Of a stretch of DNA of 64,000 bases, positions 45,601-57,397 are shown piece after piece. Source of the stretch: Dromaius novaehollandiae (lineage: Eukaryota > Chordata > Aves > Casuariiformes > Dromaiidae); the NCBI RefSeq assembly GCF_036370855.1, contig NC_088106.1, positions 30,220,001-30,284,000 on the forward strand, read 5' to 3'. Under the pieces are notes generated by a model. That model did not search any database, had not been told where the DNA came from, and was given only the letters and a program-made list of their open reading frames with translations. The stretch's first letter is position 1. Every line of letters begins with the position of its first letter. Position numbers and translations under genes: made by a program.

Positions 45601-48089
45601 CAGGAAGGGTGCTCATTAGAAGGACCTGCCACAGCTCAGCATCTACCAGGATCAAACGTCTCCTCAAAGGGCCAGATGAAGGCTGAAGTCACCAATAAAA
45701 ACATTGACCTTGGGACAGTCACCCAAGAAACTCAGTTCATTTTACTTTGGCACTTGATATCCCTAGGTCTAGAGCTACACTCTGGTCCAGAGGCTCCATC
45801 CAGTTGTGCCCTATGTTCCCAATGTTAGACAGATGAGAAGATACCAACGTCTTCTGAAGGGAGGATTTGGAAAAATACCTGTCTGAAACTGAATCTTTCC
45901 TTCTGCCACAGGCGTGTGTGGCAGGCAAGTCTTTATCAAAATACACTGCACCAACTGGAGGTGTAGGAAGGTGAAAAAAAAAAAAAGATTTCTCTTTTTA
46001 ACAATACCAACTTGCTCTATGTCTAGGCTGGGCTTTGGGGTGAGGTTTGCTGGGATGTGGGCATTTTCTCACTTGTTTTGGGGTTTTTTGGTTGGATTTT
46101 TTGGAGGGAGGAGGTTTGAAAGATATCTAAACTTTGAAACTTTAGACCATATGACCGTGTAAACTGTAATGGGTATCACAATCTTCATTAACTGGAGGGG
46201 GAGATTTTTGATGTAATAAATATCAAACTGTTTGAAAATGAATGCGCAATGTAAAATTGAGATGGTCTTGTTATTCATACAGGCACTCATGACACTTTAA
46301 GACAAATACATTTATGCATTTAAAATGGATGTACTGTGCAGGCCTGTGAAGATGGCTAACTATGAAACTATTTAAAGACATTTACTGACTCAGTTGTAGG
46401 ATGAGAAGAAAATAAAAACCTCGGGTACCTTAATGCTTCTAGATCAAGAGGAGGGGCTCTGATATGATTTTAAACATGCTGAATAAATGATTTGTTATGA
46501 ATTGTTTACTCAGATGTAGCCCAGAGCTAAACAAGCTGCTTGCACCTGACGTGGACTGGGTACACAAACCTTTCTGTGTGGAGTGCGCTGACACTTCCAA
46601 ATTGCCCATTAAACAGTTACACTAATTTCAAGGCCTTCAAAGTATTTCATCCTGGCGTGGACGAGCAAACTACTCCCTGTGCCCTGTCCCGGGGCTGCAT
46701 CACCCTTCTGGGTAAGATGGATCCCGGATGTCAGCCTGAACCTCCTTGGAGCAGCTTTGGCCCCTGGCCTTCACCTGTCCCCACTTTCAGCCCAGGTTCC
46801 TCATCTTCCCCATGAAAATGCCACGGGAGATGAGTAATTAACATTAGTTAAGGAGAAGTTTCAGTTTCACAGATTTTGGTCAGTTCAACCAGCTGCCTGT
46901 AGGAAGAGAAAATGCCAAGAAAGATTCATTTGTTTCCTCATAATTCATTAAAATGGTCATAGCCTTGTTTCTGGATGCAACACTTCAGGTATCATTTAAT
47001 GCATTTAAAATATTAAAGATATCAACCTATCTCTATGTAGTAGATGTCCACTTGAAGCTGAGATTTGGCCTTAACAGTTGGTTATGAGGATCAGTTCAGA
47101 GAAAATTTCAAGTTTTAAAGACAACAGCAGACAATTCCCAGATAAAATATTTGATTGGTTCATCGATGTAAAGCCTCTCATGCTTCTTCCCTCAAGTTTT
47201 CTGCTCCTCTCCTTTGACCTCAGGCAACGAGAGATCAAATGGATAATCATCCTTTCTTGCCCTGGGAGTGCTTTTCTGTTGGGAAAACAAAACATTTTTT
47301 GAGGAAAATGATTGTCTTTAGAAAAAGACAATTTCTATTAATTAAAAATTGCTTTTGTAACAGGAAATGGCTTTCTGTTGACAAAACCTGTTTCAGTAGG
47401 TAGTACTTGAGTATTCTCACATTAAAGCTATGAGTATTTAGGATCTTATGTGCACATCAGTCCACATCTCTACTGTCTCTCCATGCGGATCCACCATTAA
47501 GTTGCCGAGGCCCTGGCTGAGTGCTGGTTTGACTTTCTGCTTTAGAAAACTCAGATGATCTTATCTTCTGAGAGGTGCCATGAAGGACAGTGCATTGCAG
47601 ACTGTGTGGCATGGACAGCAGTATGGGATGTGCCATACAGGTACTACAGCTGAGGTGGAGATTCGGACTGGGCGTTGGACTAGCCTCCTCCTGTGTCAGC
47701 ATCCAGCAGGGAGCTATTACGAGCCAGGTTGCCAACAGCTTTCATTATACATGCTTGAAGCAGACACTGAAGTTGTCCGCTCCCAGGTTTTCATTTAATT
47801 CAGGAAAGCAAAAGACTTTGGTGAGACTGGGAGCAGCTCTGTGCTCTGCTCCCTGCGCGGCAGCTGTGCGAAAGCACAGAAGACTTTTAGATGCCCAGGA
47901 GTGGGTTGGGGAATGTGGTAATGCCTTTATATACATCAGGGAGGCAGTTTTGTCTGCAGTAATGTTTGCAGTAGTGGTTTTTGTCTTGAAAAGACTACAG
48001 CAGCATTAGGGGGCTTGGAGCTGGATGATAAGAATATTAGATGTTATTCATGCCTCTAATCAGAAGGGAGAATGGAGGGATTGGGATGG
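45601..48089. other. Unique non-coding sequence, nothing recognised
   Basis: There is a short A-run near 45974. The frames 45571-45828, 46540-46815 and 47590-48009 lack recognisable features. Confidence 0.5.
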
Positions 48090-48330
48090 CTTACCTTAGG
48101 GAGAAGAACGGCTCTGCCGAAGGTATTCAGAGTAATGAGTGGCAGTGAAAGGAGAGCTGGATCTAGAAAACAGATCTCAGTTCATCGCTCCTGAAAAATG
48201 GAAATATTCTTGCACTGTCAGCTCTTAACCTGTGGAACTCACTGCCATAGGACACTGTGGAGTTTAAGAACGATCGCAAAGATTTTTTTTTTTAAAGACA
48301 GATTAAACTTCAGCTGCTCTAAGCAATAAT
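48090..48330 (+). repeat. Ancient CR1/L3-like 3' fragment, plus strand
   Basis: The diagnostic stretch is AACCTGTGGAACTCACTGCC (48228 region), followed by ATAGGACACTGTGGAGTTTAAG and then A-rich degenerate sequence. It matches the sense-strand CR1/L3 motif AACCTGTGGAACTCATTGCCACAGGA..TGTGGAGG. Upstream similarity to about 48090 is faint. Confidence 0.75.
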
Positions 48331-49220
48331 CCAGCCCAAAATCCTAGAGAGGAGGAAAAGCCCTCTGCATTCAATGGGGAACGTGGCATCCCCAGAAGGC
48401 ACCTGAGCTGGCTGAGCCATTCGTAACAAAAATCTCTCCCTTAACTGCTGCGCAGGAGGACTGGGCTGACCCCGCTCCTGTGGCAGACATTTGGGTTGTG
48501 TCCCAAAAGCTGGGTCAGTGGGAACCAGGTAGTGGCGCCTATCGCAGAATGATGCGAGTCCTTGACTGACCGAGCCTGGAGGGCCACATTTTACAGATGT
48601 CCTTGTCTTGCTTTCCTCATCAGCCTAATGCATTACAGGGGAGTATTTTAATCATTCTTAAACTAGTTATTCATACATCCAAATCAGAGAAGATATCACA
48701 GAATGGGATATTATGTCTGCATTTAGAGGGTGATAGGCCAGACCAGACAGCTTTGGCTTCATGCCTTTTGAGCTAGCATGCCTGCATGGCGGCTGGCCTT
48801 ATCTTCACCGCACTTCAGGTTTGGGGAAAGGAGAACAGGCGCTCTGCAGTGCTTGCCAGTCTTGGGCAAAGCAGTTACTTCTCTTTATTGCCGGCTTGGC
48901 TTTGAACACCCAATATCTGGACAGTGAGGAAGGAGGGCCCTCCTGACGATGCTGGAGACGCAGCTGTCCTAGGGCAGCACAAGGCAGATAGTTGCCAGAA
49001 AACCTGTGCGTGGCAGATCTGCAAAACTCCCCTTTTCCCAGGGGAGCTTGTCTCCTTTGTGCCCAGAGGTCTCACTCCACCATTACAAGGTGCAACTTTC
49101 CTGCTATAGCACGCTGGCACCCCTGCACTGGGAAAGCCCTTCCTGAAGAGGGTAGGACATTTATTTTTCAGTCCTTCATGCCACTAGTAAAAGAAAAGCC
49201 ATTAATGCCTCAATTTTTTT
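48331..49220. other. Unique non-coding sequence, nothing recognised
   Basis: There is an ATCACAGAATGGGATA word at 48696, but no CR1 body follows it. No genes seen. Confidence 0.5.
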
Positions 49221-49365
49221 TCAGACTGTCAGCTCTTTAGAAGGTAGAGAGCTAACCAAGACGTATTTGTACAGTGCCTAGCACAGCCAGAACTTACAGC
49301 TCATGGGCCTCTGCTTGCCAAAAAACCATCAATATTGATAACAATACAACACCAAGAAACGTTCC
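49221..49365 (+). repeat. Ancient L2-tailed SINE (MIR-type) 3' relic
   Basis: GACTGTCAGCTCTTTAGAAGG (49223) followed by TTTGTACAGTGCCTAGCACAG (49267-49287) and then a degenerate CAATAT/ATAACAATAC tail matches the common amniote L2/MIR 3' tail (GACTGTAAGCTCTTTGGGG, TTTGTACAGTGCCTAGCACAATG, AATACAAATAATAA). Confidence 0.65.
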
Positions 49366-49612
49366 TGAGTTTTAATTCCTTGTGGACCATTCACTGTGAT
49401 GGCATCTGGAGCCTTAGGGGCAGCATTGTGCCAAAAAAGGGCACATCTAATTAAATTTCTTCAGTATACATAAAGACTTCCGTAACCTCTATTTTGAGGC
49501 ACAGTACTTCTCATGAGTGAATATGTATTTCTAAAAGAAGAAAAGAAGAAAAGGCAGAATATCAGCCTCTCTCTGGGGAATAGCTGTAAATTGGGGTGTG
49601 AGGCTTGGCTCA
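49366..49612. other. Unique non-coding sequence
   Basis: Short stretch with nothing recognised. Confidence 0.5.
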
Positions 49613-49636
49613 CCCCCCCCCCCCCCCCCCCCCCCC
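49613..49636. repeat. Poly-C homopolymer, 24 bp
   Basis: This is an uninterrupted C run. The complementary G24 strand is a strong quadruplex former and the C strand can form an i-motif. Run length is also error-prone in sequencing, so the true length may differ. Confidence 0.9.
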
Positions 49637-50104
49637 GCCTTTAGTCAGTGCAGTCTGGTGAAGAGAAACATCCATGAGAGATTGGGGTATGATCAGCTTA
49701 ATGGAGACTTCTCTAAATCCCCATGGGAGACGCACATGAAATATGCAGTACCCATCATCAGAGTTTTTCGGGAGGAAAAAAGGGAATAAACAAAACCATC
49801 CTAATTTTTAGGGCTGCACTGGGAAACCAGCAACAAGTAAAAGCCTGCCTTGCTTTAAACTCCAAAGTTTCATCAGAGCAGACTTTCTTATCGCTCTGCC
49901 TACAATGTATATGATACTTTATTAGCATCTTCCGCAGTAATCCCAGCAAAACTGAAGAAAAAAGTGTCAGATCAAAAGGGGGAGTATGAAAGCAGGCGGC
50001 TAAGCAGGTTGCTGGGATTCTAATGATTGCTTCCTTCATTCTCTGAGTGTCACACACAACATCTCTAAGCCCAGCGCAGCGCGTAAGCCACACAAATAGC
50101 CATA
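49637..50104. other. Unique non-coding sequence
   Basis: Nothing recognised. Confidence 0.5.
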
Positions 50105-50830
50105 TTTGTTAACATTCATGTGACTCTTTCGTCTGAGCTGTATTTCCTTGAGTACACCACAATGAAGAGTTTCTTTTAATAGGGATCAACCGGGAAAAAC
50201 AACTGCGAGGGACTTTTCTCTCCCTCTCCCTCTCTCTCTCTCACTCCCTCTCTCACTCTCTCTAAACCTTTTACACTGCGGTTGAACAAGCCTCTGGATA
50301 AAGACTTTATCCAAAAACCCCCTCTTTAAAGTTATTTCAAATTTCTCTGCAAGGCTTTCAGAAATCTGTTTGTTTGAGGGCAGAATTAGATGTGACCGGC
50401 GTTTTATTGTGACATAAAACCATATTTCTTCCCTGGAAGATTAAAAAATAAAATCGGTTAATAAGAAAAGCTGTCAGCAACAGAAAATGGCTGACATAAT
50501 CCGTTTATCCTCCGAGCAATAAAGATATTGGTCCTTGGGAGTCTATCCTCTCTCTCATGTTATTTCGCCCAAAACATTATCTTCCCAGCATTCTGATGGA
50601 TTAAGAAGTCATATGGGAGATAGCAGGGAAATGACAGATACAAAAAAAATAATATCCTTTCATTTCCCCTCCTCCCTGCACTCTCTCTCTCTTTCTCTCT
50701 CTCTTTTTCTCTCCCGCCCCTCCTTCCCCTTCCTCCCTCTCTCTTTCTTTCTGTGTCCCCTTGGAAAAGTGGCCGATCCATTTATTCCCAGAATTCCAGC
50801 GCTCTGTGAAAATCCCAATAGGTTAACCCT
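50105..50830. promoter_or_regulatory. CNE-like block with CT-rich tracts, candidate enhancer
   Basis: Two CT-rich pyrimidine tracts (50217-50265 and 50677-50755) flank a non-repeat core. The core holds GGCGTTTTATTGTGACATAA (50397 region), AATAAAATCGGTTAATAAG, AGAAAATGGCTGACATAATCC (50484), TTTATCCTCCGAGCAATAAAG, CATGTTATTTCGCCC and GAAATGACAGATAC (TGACAG, a TALE-type core). Retained CpGs, dense homeodomain and TALE cores and lack of repeat identity make this one of the two strongest enhancer-like blocks here. The frames over it (50535-50908) are pyrimidine-tract artefacts. Confidence 0.45.
50401..50420. promoter_or_regulatory. Inverted pair of TTTTAT (posterior HOX/CDX-type) sites
   Basis: GTTTTAT and ATAAAAC are perfect 7-bp inverted arms around TGTGAC. 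TTTTAT is the core favoured by CDX and posterior HOX homeodomains. It lies inside the CNE-like block. Confidence 0.35.
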
Positions 50831-51924
50831 GATTTGGTGAGGAGAAGTGACACAGAACTTTTTATACGGCTCATTCACTTTCTCACACGCAGAGGCTAAC
50901 AACATCACAGCTTAGTTCCTTTCAACATATTTATGTGCCTGTTTGTGTGCCTAAAAAAAGGTCTTTCTACCAATTCCTGTGGCTGGCTGCCATATCTGAA
51001 TATCTCCTGAATTTTTAGAAATTACAGTCACAGCCCTTCTGTTCCTTTGTTGAAGCATGTCTGAGCTGCTGGCTAAAGGAAGAGTAAACCAGAGATGAAA
51101 TCCACCACTTTTTTAGAGTGGAGGAGTCCTGGGATTCATTCTTTTTAGGGCAGACGAAGTCTATGGATGGAAGAGGGCTCTGGTCCTCAGACAGTTCCTC
51201 TCCTGCACTCATGAGCATCTTCATCATACCCTACTCTGGCAAAAGGTAGCCACCCTAGGAGGTCATCTCCCCAGCAGAAGAGTAAGAGGCTGCACTCATG
51301 GTCTGTGGAAATGCCCAGACCTCTCTGCAGTGGCATCGGGGAGGCTATGGTTTCTTTTCCAGCCTTGCTTGTCAAGAAGCAGTTCATATAAGGACCAAGG
51401 ACTCTCTGAAGGCAGCCAAGTGAACTTATCCTACAGCAGTTGTCTGGAGATCTGGTTCATTATTTCCCCTCCTCAGTCTCTTCCTGGGAAAGCTTGTTCC
51501 AAGTGAATGCTCTGAGATGTGGCCAATGGGCTGTGAATTTTACTCAGGTGAATTTTTTCAAGTCATGAAGAAGTGCGGGTGATACCCCATGGCCACTCAG
51601 AGGAGGGATGGTCCTGTGGAGACGGGTGGGAAGGTGTGTTCTCCCACATTCAGAGGAATAGTGCTGAGATCAACTGCCTGTCTGGAGGCCCTGAGGTTAC
51701 TAGTGAAAAAACATGGTGCAAAGCTGAGGTCACAGGGCTCTGAGGCACGCTGCTTTGATGCTGACACTTCCCAGAACTACGTGTCTGGTGGCTTTCCACC
51801 CCACATGAGTAGACTTTGCATTTCCCTCTTCGTCAGAGACTCTGAGAAGCCAGTTCTGGCTACCCATTCATGTCCTGCCACTGCTTTGTCAGACTAGGCT
51901 CCTCTCTGGTGTCAAAGCAAATGC
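50831..51924. other. Unique non-coding sequence, nothing recognised
   Basis: The 51589-51897 frame (102 codons) has no recognisable features. Confidence 0.5.
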
Positions 51925-52390
51925 CCTGAAATACTTCCGAAGTGCAGGGATGAGGGCTGGGAGGGACACAGGATGCCATCTAATCCATTTCCACTGCCTA
52001 GGACAGGATCAGTGAGGTCTAAGGCATCCCTGATGGATGTTCATCTAACCTCTTTCTAAAACTTCCAATAATTGAGACTCCACAGCCTCCCCAGGCAATT
52101 TATTCCAGTGCTTCGCTATCCATAGCACAAGAGTGTTTTTCCGAACATCTAACTTAAATCTTCTGTGCTGCAATTTAGGGCTGTTACTTCTCTCCCTTTC
52201 CCCAGCAGACACAAAGAACAATTTACTGTCTTTCTCTTTTCAGCAACCTTTTAGCTAGTAGAAGACTATCGAGAGAGGAAATGAGCAGGAGGAGTGATCT
52301 CTTCTCCCCATCCTGCTCGTTTCTTTTCCAGATGTACCAGCCATAGTTCTTTCAATTTTTCCTGCAAGATTATGTTTTCTGGACCTACAA
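51925..52390 (-). repeat. Old CR1 LINE fragment, minus strand
   Basis: Plus-strand landmarks in order are GGGCTGGGAGGGACACAGG (51955), CATCTAATCCATTTCC, GCATCCCTGATGGATGTTCATCTAACC (52024-52050), ATTGAGACTCCACAGCCTCC, CAGGCAATTTATTCCAGTGC (52092), ATCTAACTTAAATCTTC (52147) and GGCTGTTACTTCTC. These are antisense CR1 3' landmarks, so the 3' end is at the left. Confidence 0.9.
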
Positions 52391-54833
52391 CCACTTTCCT
52401 ACCTGTCCCGTGCTAAGCATGGGATTATCAGGGTTTAAGGTTGTATTTGGGGAGGACTCCTCTGGCCTTCTCTTTGCTCACTTTTCTCTCCTGGGTCACC
52501 TCACAGCTTTGGCTCACGATCCTCTCTCAGTTACAGTGACTAAAACGTGTTGCCAATTGTTTTTTGTCCAAACAAGTCAAAATACATGAAAACGGAAATT
52601 TTAAAGAAAAACATGCACCCTCTTTGACAACATAAATGGAAATTTTCTTCTGTTTAATTCCTTTACATTTTGTGGCTGTTTTTCATAAGTTCCTTCACTT
52701 TTTTCCTCCCCAAATCAGTTCTGTTTCACTTTGCTATTGTGTGTCATTTGATGGATTATAAAGGATATGTTGTCAACTTTTTGCACGCTATTCATCCGAC
52801 ATGTGGATTGGGGGATTTGCCTGCAAATGGTTCCTCAGATCTCTCCATCTGTCTCCTGCCTAGATATGTTTTCTTTTTGCAGACCATGTTGTAAAATGAA
52901 AAATGCATATGCTCATGATAAAAAGCAGCATTTTTAGATCTTTTCTTTTAACAAAAAGGATAAGTATCATCAACTGTAATGTTCATTAAGGTTGCAAAAG
53001 TGTAGCATGGAGCTATGGGTATGGTTCTTCCACAGCACTCTGTGTCTGAGAAGCAAAGCAACCTGCTTTCCTCTGGTCGCACTCTTTTCCAATGGTCGAA
53101 GAACCTATGGAGAAAAAAAAATCATAAATTGAACTAGGCAGGAGTCAGTTTTGCCAGGCTGAGATTTATTTCAAGATAATATTTTAACCATGTTATTGGA
53201 CTGTATTAGTAAGAGCTAAATAAAGTTTACTTAAAAAAAAAACTGAAGTAGCTTGGGATGCACTTTATTTTTTTTTTTTTTAAATCAGATTGAAATTTTT
53301 TTCTAAACTACACTTTCCCCTCGAAGTTTTCATTTCTGTAATCTCCCAACAGAAAGCATATAACATAAAAGTTTTTATCAACCACTAATCATTCTTAAAA
53401 GACCTTGAATGCCTTTTCTCTTCCTTTATTTAATGAATACAAACATTTCCTTGATGTTACTTCTGAAGCTATAAGACAGTCTGCATATTCATGTCAGAGT
53501 ATTTTAAAGATCACCCTGATACTGGAGATGCTGGTAGCAGAGCAAAAGTGCCTAAAAGAGCTCCAGCAAAATTCAGCGTACCATCTCTGAAGCCGGCTAC
53601 TGTAAAGGTCAGGCTCCTGGATGTGTAGCTGCGGCTCAGTGACAGCTCTTTCAGGAGCAGACCACTCACAAAGCCCTCAGAACTTGCTAAACAGGCAGGT
53701 TTCACCCTTTCAACATGTGCTAACAACGTAAAGACCCAGACTTGTAGCTGTAACCTTTATCCACTTCCCACATTCCCCCCCCCCCCCAAAAGGATATCCA
53801 TGTTCCAGATGATTTTTGAAGCAGATAAAATCCATGGTTTGTATATGGGGTTTGTACATGAAAAATAATAAAAAAGATCCAGTGTGAATATGAGCAGTTG
53901 ACTTTTCCAGCATGATGTCTCAAGAGTTTGTTAGATGACCCCAAAATCTGACCACAAACCCCACTCTGAACTGTTATAACACACTGAAAATATCAGTATA
54001 TTTCCAGTAAACAGATTCCTTTGTAGAGGAGAGCTTTAAGCTGAAAGTGATATTCAACCTTAACTCCATCCAGCACTTCTGTATCTGTCCAGACATGAGC
54101 AGAGGTTGAAAAACATTGTTATTTCCACAGTGGGACAAAAATAGCTTAGAGATCCTTCTCAAAAGCTGGCAGACAATTCAAGGGATTGCCAGGAGTGAAG
54201 AATCACCAGGTGAAAATATATAAGTATGTGGAAAAACTAGAACAACCGAGTCATCCGCCTATCAGCACCAATTCAGGTAGCTCTCTAGGGAGGAGGTTGT
54301 ACTGATTACCAAATAAACAGAGGCCATTGACTGCAGGGACAGAGGGAGTTGAGTATATTTACTTCCAACTGAGCAAATTTGTCAACAGTCTGTAAAACAC
54401 ATGATTACTGTGGAATTACATGTATTACATTTCATATTTATTCTTATTTTTATTTAAAATATAGATATTCTTTAGGGCTACATTCAGATGAAAAGCAAGG
54501 ATTAAATGTAAGAAACAAAACTGGAATTCAATAGCAGCTGAACATAGAAACTATTAAAGCAATTAAGTAGAGGATAAGGTTTAAAAACAAAGAAATACCC
54601 CATGAAAAAGGCCAAGATTTAAAGAAGAGAGGGAAGACAAAATCACAGACCTGGGCTGGCCCTCAAATGGCCATCCAGGTACTTCTGAAGTCCTCAGATC
54701 AGCTGAGCTGATGTCCCAGTATGCTGTCACTTTTCCACCAGACCTCCTCAGGTCCCACTGATTTGTGATCCTGTTCTACAAGCACTGAAAGCCTCTGTTT
54801 GCCTGTGTGTGCACACTTATGCATACTCTTTCC
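52391..54833. other. Unique non-coding sequence; weak CNE-like patch 52650-52960
   Basis: The patch contains GTCATTTGATGGATTATAAAGG (52744 region), GCACGCTATTCATCCGACATG and AAAATGCATATGCTCATGAT, which looks constrained (retained CpG, TAAT/ATGCAT words) but is not proven. Homopolymer runs of A and T occur near 53234 and 53270, and a C-run at about 53777. Confidence 0.4.
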
Positions 54834-55080
54834 ATGATTCATAGATTTTTAAAGCTTTGAAGGGGCTTTACATTTAGCCAGTCTCACTCTGTGGCACTAC
54901 AAAGACCAGAAAATTTCCCAGTCCTTAGTCCTCTGGGGAGAAATGACTCATCCTTGCTATGTACATGAAGGCTGTTAGCCCAGGGACTTGTTGGATTACA
55001 GTCTGTCTTCTAGACAGGACATTGCTTTTGTGACATGAAGAGGAGAAGGGAGAATCTCTTCTCTTAAACTCACTGCACAG
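54834..55080 (-). repeat. Very old CR1 LINE 3' relic, minus strand
   Basis: CATGATTCATAGATTTTTAAAG (54834) is the reverse complement of a CR1 3' tail of the CATGATTCATAGATTCTAAGG type. GAAGGGGCTTTACATTTAGCCAGTCTCAC and CAAAGACCAGAAAATTTCCCAG (54900 region) match the following GAAGGGACCATT..ATCTAGTCTGAC and CAGGCCAGAGAATTTCACCCAG landmarks. Beyond about 54930 the similarity fades. Confidence 0.65.
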
Positions 55081-56264
55081 AATTTGCATCCAGTCTCCAG
55101 ATTGAATTTTTTCTGATTTTACCTCCAAGCAATAGGATTGTATTTGGCCTTTCTCTGCTCTGCTAAAAGGAACTTACCATGCCTGATACCTTATTTTCCT
55201 GTAGGTCTTTGTCACATATGACTTGGTCTCTTCTGAGACTTCAGAGCTTTCTCTTTGTCAGCCTGAGTGGGTTGAGCTGCTTTGGATTCTCATTTTAAGA
55301 TGTGTTCCCAAAATCACATATCATAGCAGGTCTTCTCTGCCAGCTGGACTTTGTTAGTTCATCTGAAGATAAGACATGGAAGTGGAGTTACTTCTTTTCT
55401 TTTATGCACATCCCTGCATTAGGGAAAGGACAGTAATTTTACCCTCCATCTATCGCCTGCTCCATGACGGAAAAGGTAGGGAAGCTATGATTGGAGTTGG
55501 TGACATATCATCACCCTTTGGCACAACCAGAGAAGCCAACTCATGACTTAGTCAGACTTAGTGTCAGGCTGCTCCTCTGTGGCTCTCCGTTGCTGGGGTC
55601 TTGGACGCTGATCTCTTAGATACCACTTGGTATTGTCTTTGCTTTACAGTAGCATCTGAAGTTGGCTCTACCGAGGTGAGGCTGCCATGTTGGGAGCTGC
55701 TGTCTAGACAAGTAGCAGGAGCTCATCTCTACCTAAAGTTACCAGCAGGGACAGATGTGTGAAGGTCTGGAGGTGATGCAGAGACTCAGACAGCAGCTTT
55801 GCAGCAGCTCTATCAGCACAAGCATCTCCCAAGTCCCAGGCTGGTGCCCTGTGTGCTAGAACACAAATATTTTCCTTATTCTGTTCGCCCCCAAGGGGCT
55901 CCTGAGGATGTTGTTAGATGCTATAATGACTAGATCCCAAGCTCACCCTATCCTAAGGCACCAAATAATCTAGATAGCCTGAAAGTCCCTAAGTGATACT
56001 GACCGTCAGTATTTCCATCTCTGCCAATGGCTAATAGCACCCTACAACTACTGCTTTGTTGGCACAGGCACAACAGACAGTAAGGAGGATGGAGAGGAGG
56101 AGGCACAGAGAAGCATGCACACACACACTTACACACGCTCACAGGGATAAAAAGGATAACTGGATCCATGAAAATAAGCCAAGCACTGCCATCGTCGGTC
56201 TAAATGCAGATAAGTATTGTACTGAAAACAAAGATTACTTGTACTTTGTAGATAGAGATGTGTT
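55081..56264. other. Unique non-coding sequence, nothing recognised
   Basis: A short CA-rich tract is at about 56117-56140. No exon or repeat identity was found. Confidence 0.5.
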
Positions 56265-56530
56265 TTGTTACAGGATGCTTTGTATGGAATTGGGTCACAG
56301 CAGAATATGAGCCAACTCCCCCTCCCGCCCGCCTCCTCCCAACCTCCCTCTCTGCCTGCCTATCCTTTGAATCTGGAGCCAAATCTCAAGGGTAACAGAG
56401 TAGAAATTGCTACAGTTTTGCCGTTTTCCCTTGGCTGGGATTTGCTTTTCATTTATGGGGCAATACTCATGCCTCTCTGCCATTCATCTATTAATTAATG
56501 TCATTGATTATTAGCTGTTCTCTCTCAGCC
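56265..56530. promoter_or_regulatory. CNE-like block, candidate enhancer
   Basis: Non-repeat sequence with GGATGCTTTGTATGG (56273; TTTGTATGG is SOX/POU-like), TCATTTATGGGGC, ATCTATTAATTAATGTC (56486) and CATTGATTATTAGC. A pyrimidine-rich spacer runs 56318-56355. Texture-based call. Confidence 0.3.
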
Positions 56531-57359
56531 TTGTGTTTTCAAACCTCTGGAGGGAGGGGGGGGAGGTAAGATGTATCCAAAGGATGCCCAATTCAGATGA
56601 CAAGGGAAGCACCAAAGCGTTGTTATCTCCCGCTACTCTCCCCCTCCCAATGCCACATCTTTGTTATTGCAAGTCCTTTAGCCTGGTTCATACAGTGTGC
56701 CCATCACCTTGGTATCTGACCACCTTTCCCTCTCCCCCATAAAGCAAAGTATCTCCTGTTGTCCTTTTAGTTTTCTTCTGCTCAGGGAAGACCAGTATAC
56801 CCACAGTATTTATCGGTCTTCCGATGTGATCTGCCCTTCACAGTTACTGCAGATATTAAGTCCACATCTTGGTCATTGTCTTTGGCATAGTTGAACTCTA
56901 TCCTTCCAACTGCAACAAAACAGAGTCAATACTCAAAACCCTGGCCAATGAACATCTTTCTATATGCCAAGTTTCTCCACATTTCATTCAAGATATGACA
57001 GCTGACGGCAGAAACCACAGATCCATGTTTCTAGCTGTAAAACCCATGTCATCCATACATTACAGTCGTCTTTGGTTCCAGAAGCTGGTCATCCTTCAGA
57101 GTAAATGTGGTGTTGGCCATGAAAATTAAAGCACAAACCGCAGTGTCCAAATTCTGACCATGCTTACATGTGCTTTGTTTTACTGATAAGAATGGTTTCT
57201 ACTGTCTGGGAAAGGCTAACTTCCTTCCAGCTTTCTGACAAAAAGCTACTTTGCGACTGTTTCTCAAAAAACAAAGCACAGGTAGCACTGTGCCCACAGA
57301 TGGGGGCCCACAGCTGGAGAGAGATGAGTGGGTTTTTCGCCAGCTATGAAAGCTAGAAA

Positions 57360-57362
<3 letters not shown>
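56531..57362. other. Unique non-coding sequence, nothing recognised
   Basis: No repeat identity or exon signal. Confidence 0.5.

Positions 57363-57392
<30 letters not shown>
57363..57392. repeat. Poly-T homopolymer, 30 bp
   Basis: An uninterrupted T run. It is read as poly-lysine by minus-strand frames, which are therefore artefacts. A minus-strand retroposed cDNA to its right would fit a poly-A tail, but no recognised body was found. Confidence 0.95.

Positions 57393-57397
<5 letters not shown>

Noticed and set aside
48586..48640. CACATTTTACAGATG word resembling MIR
   Set aside because: The following MIR landmarks (GAAACTGAGG, TTGCCCAAGG) are absent.
48690..48760. ATCACAGAATGGGATA word resembling a CR1 3' end
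   Set aside because: No GGTTGGAAGGGACC block or CR1 body follows.
50560..50908. Minus-strand Arg/Glu-rich frames
   Set aside because: They are translations of the CT-rich tracts (GAGA repeats in reverse).
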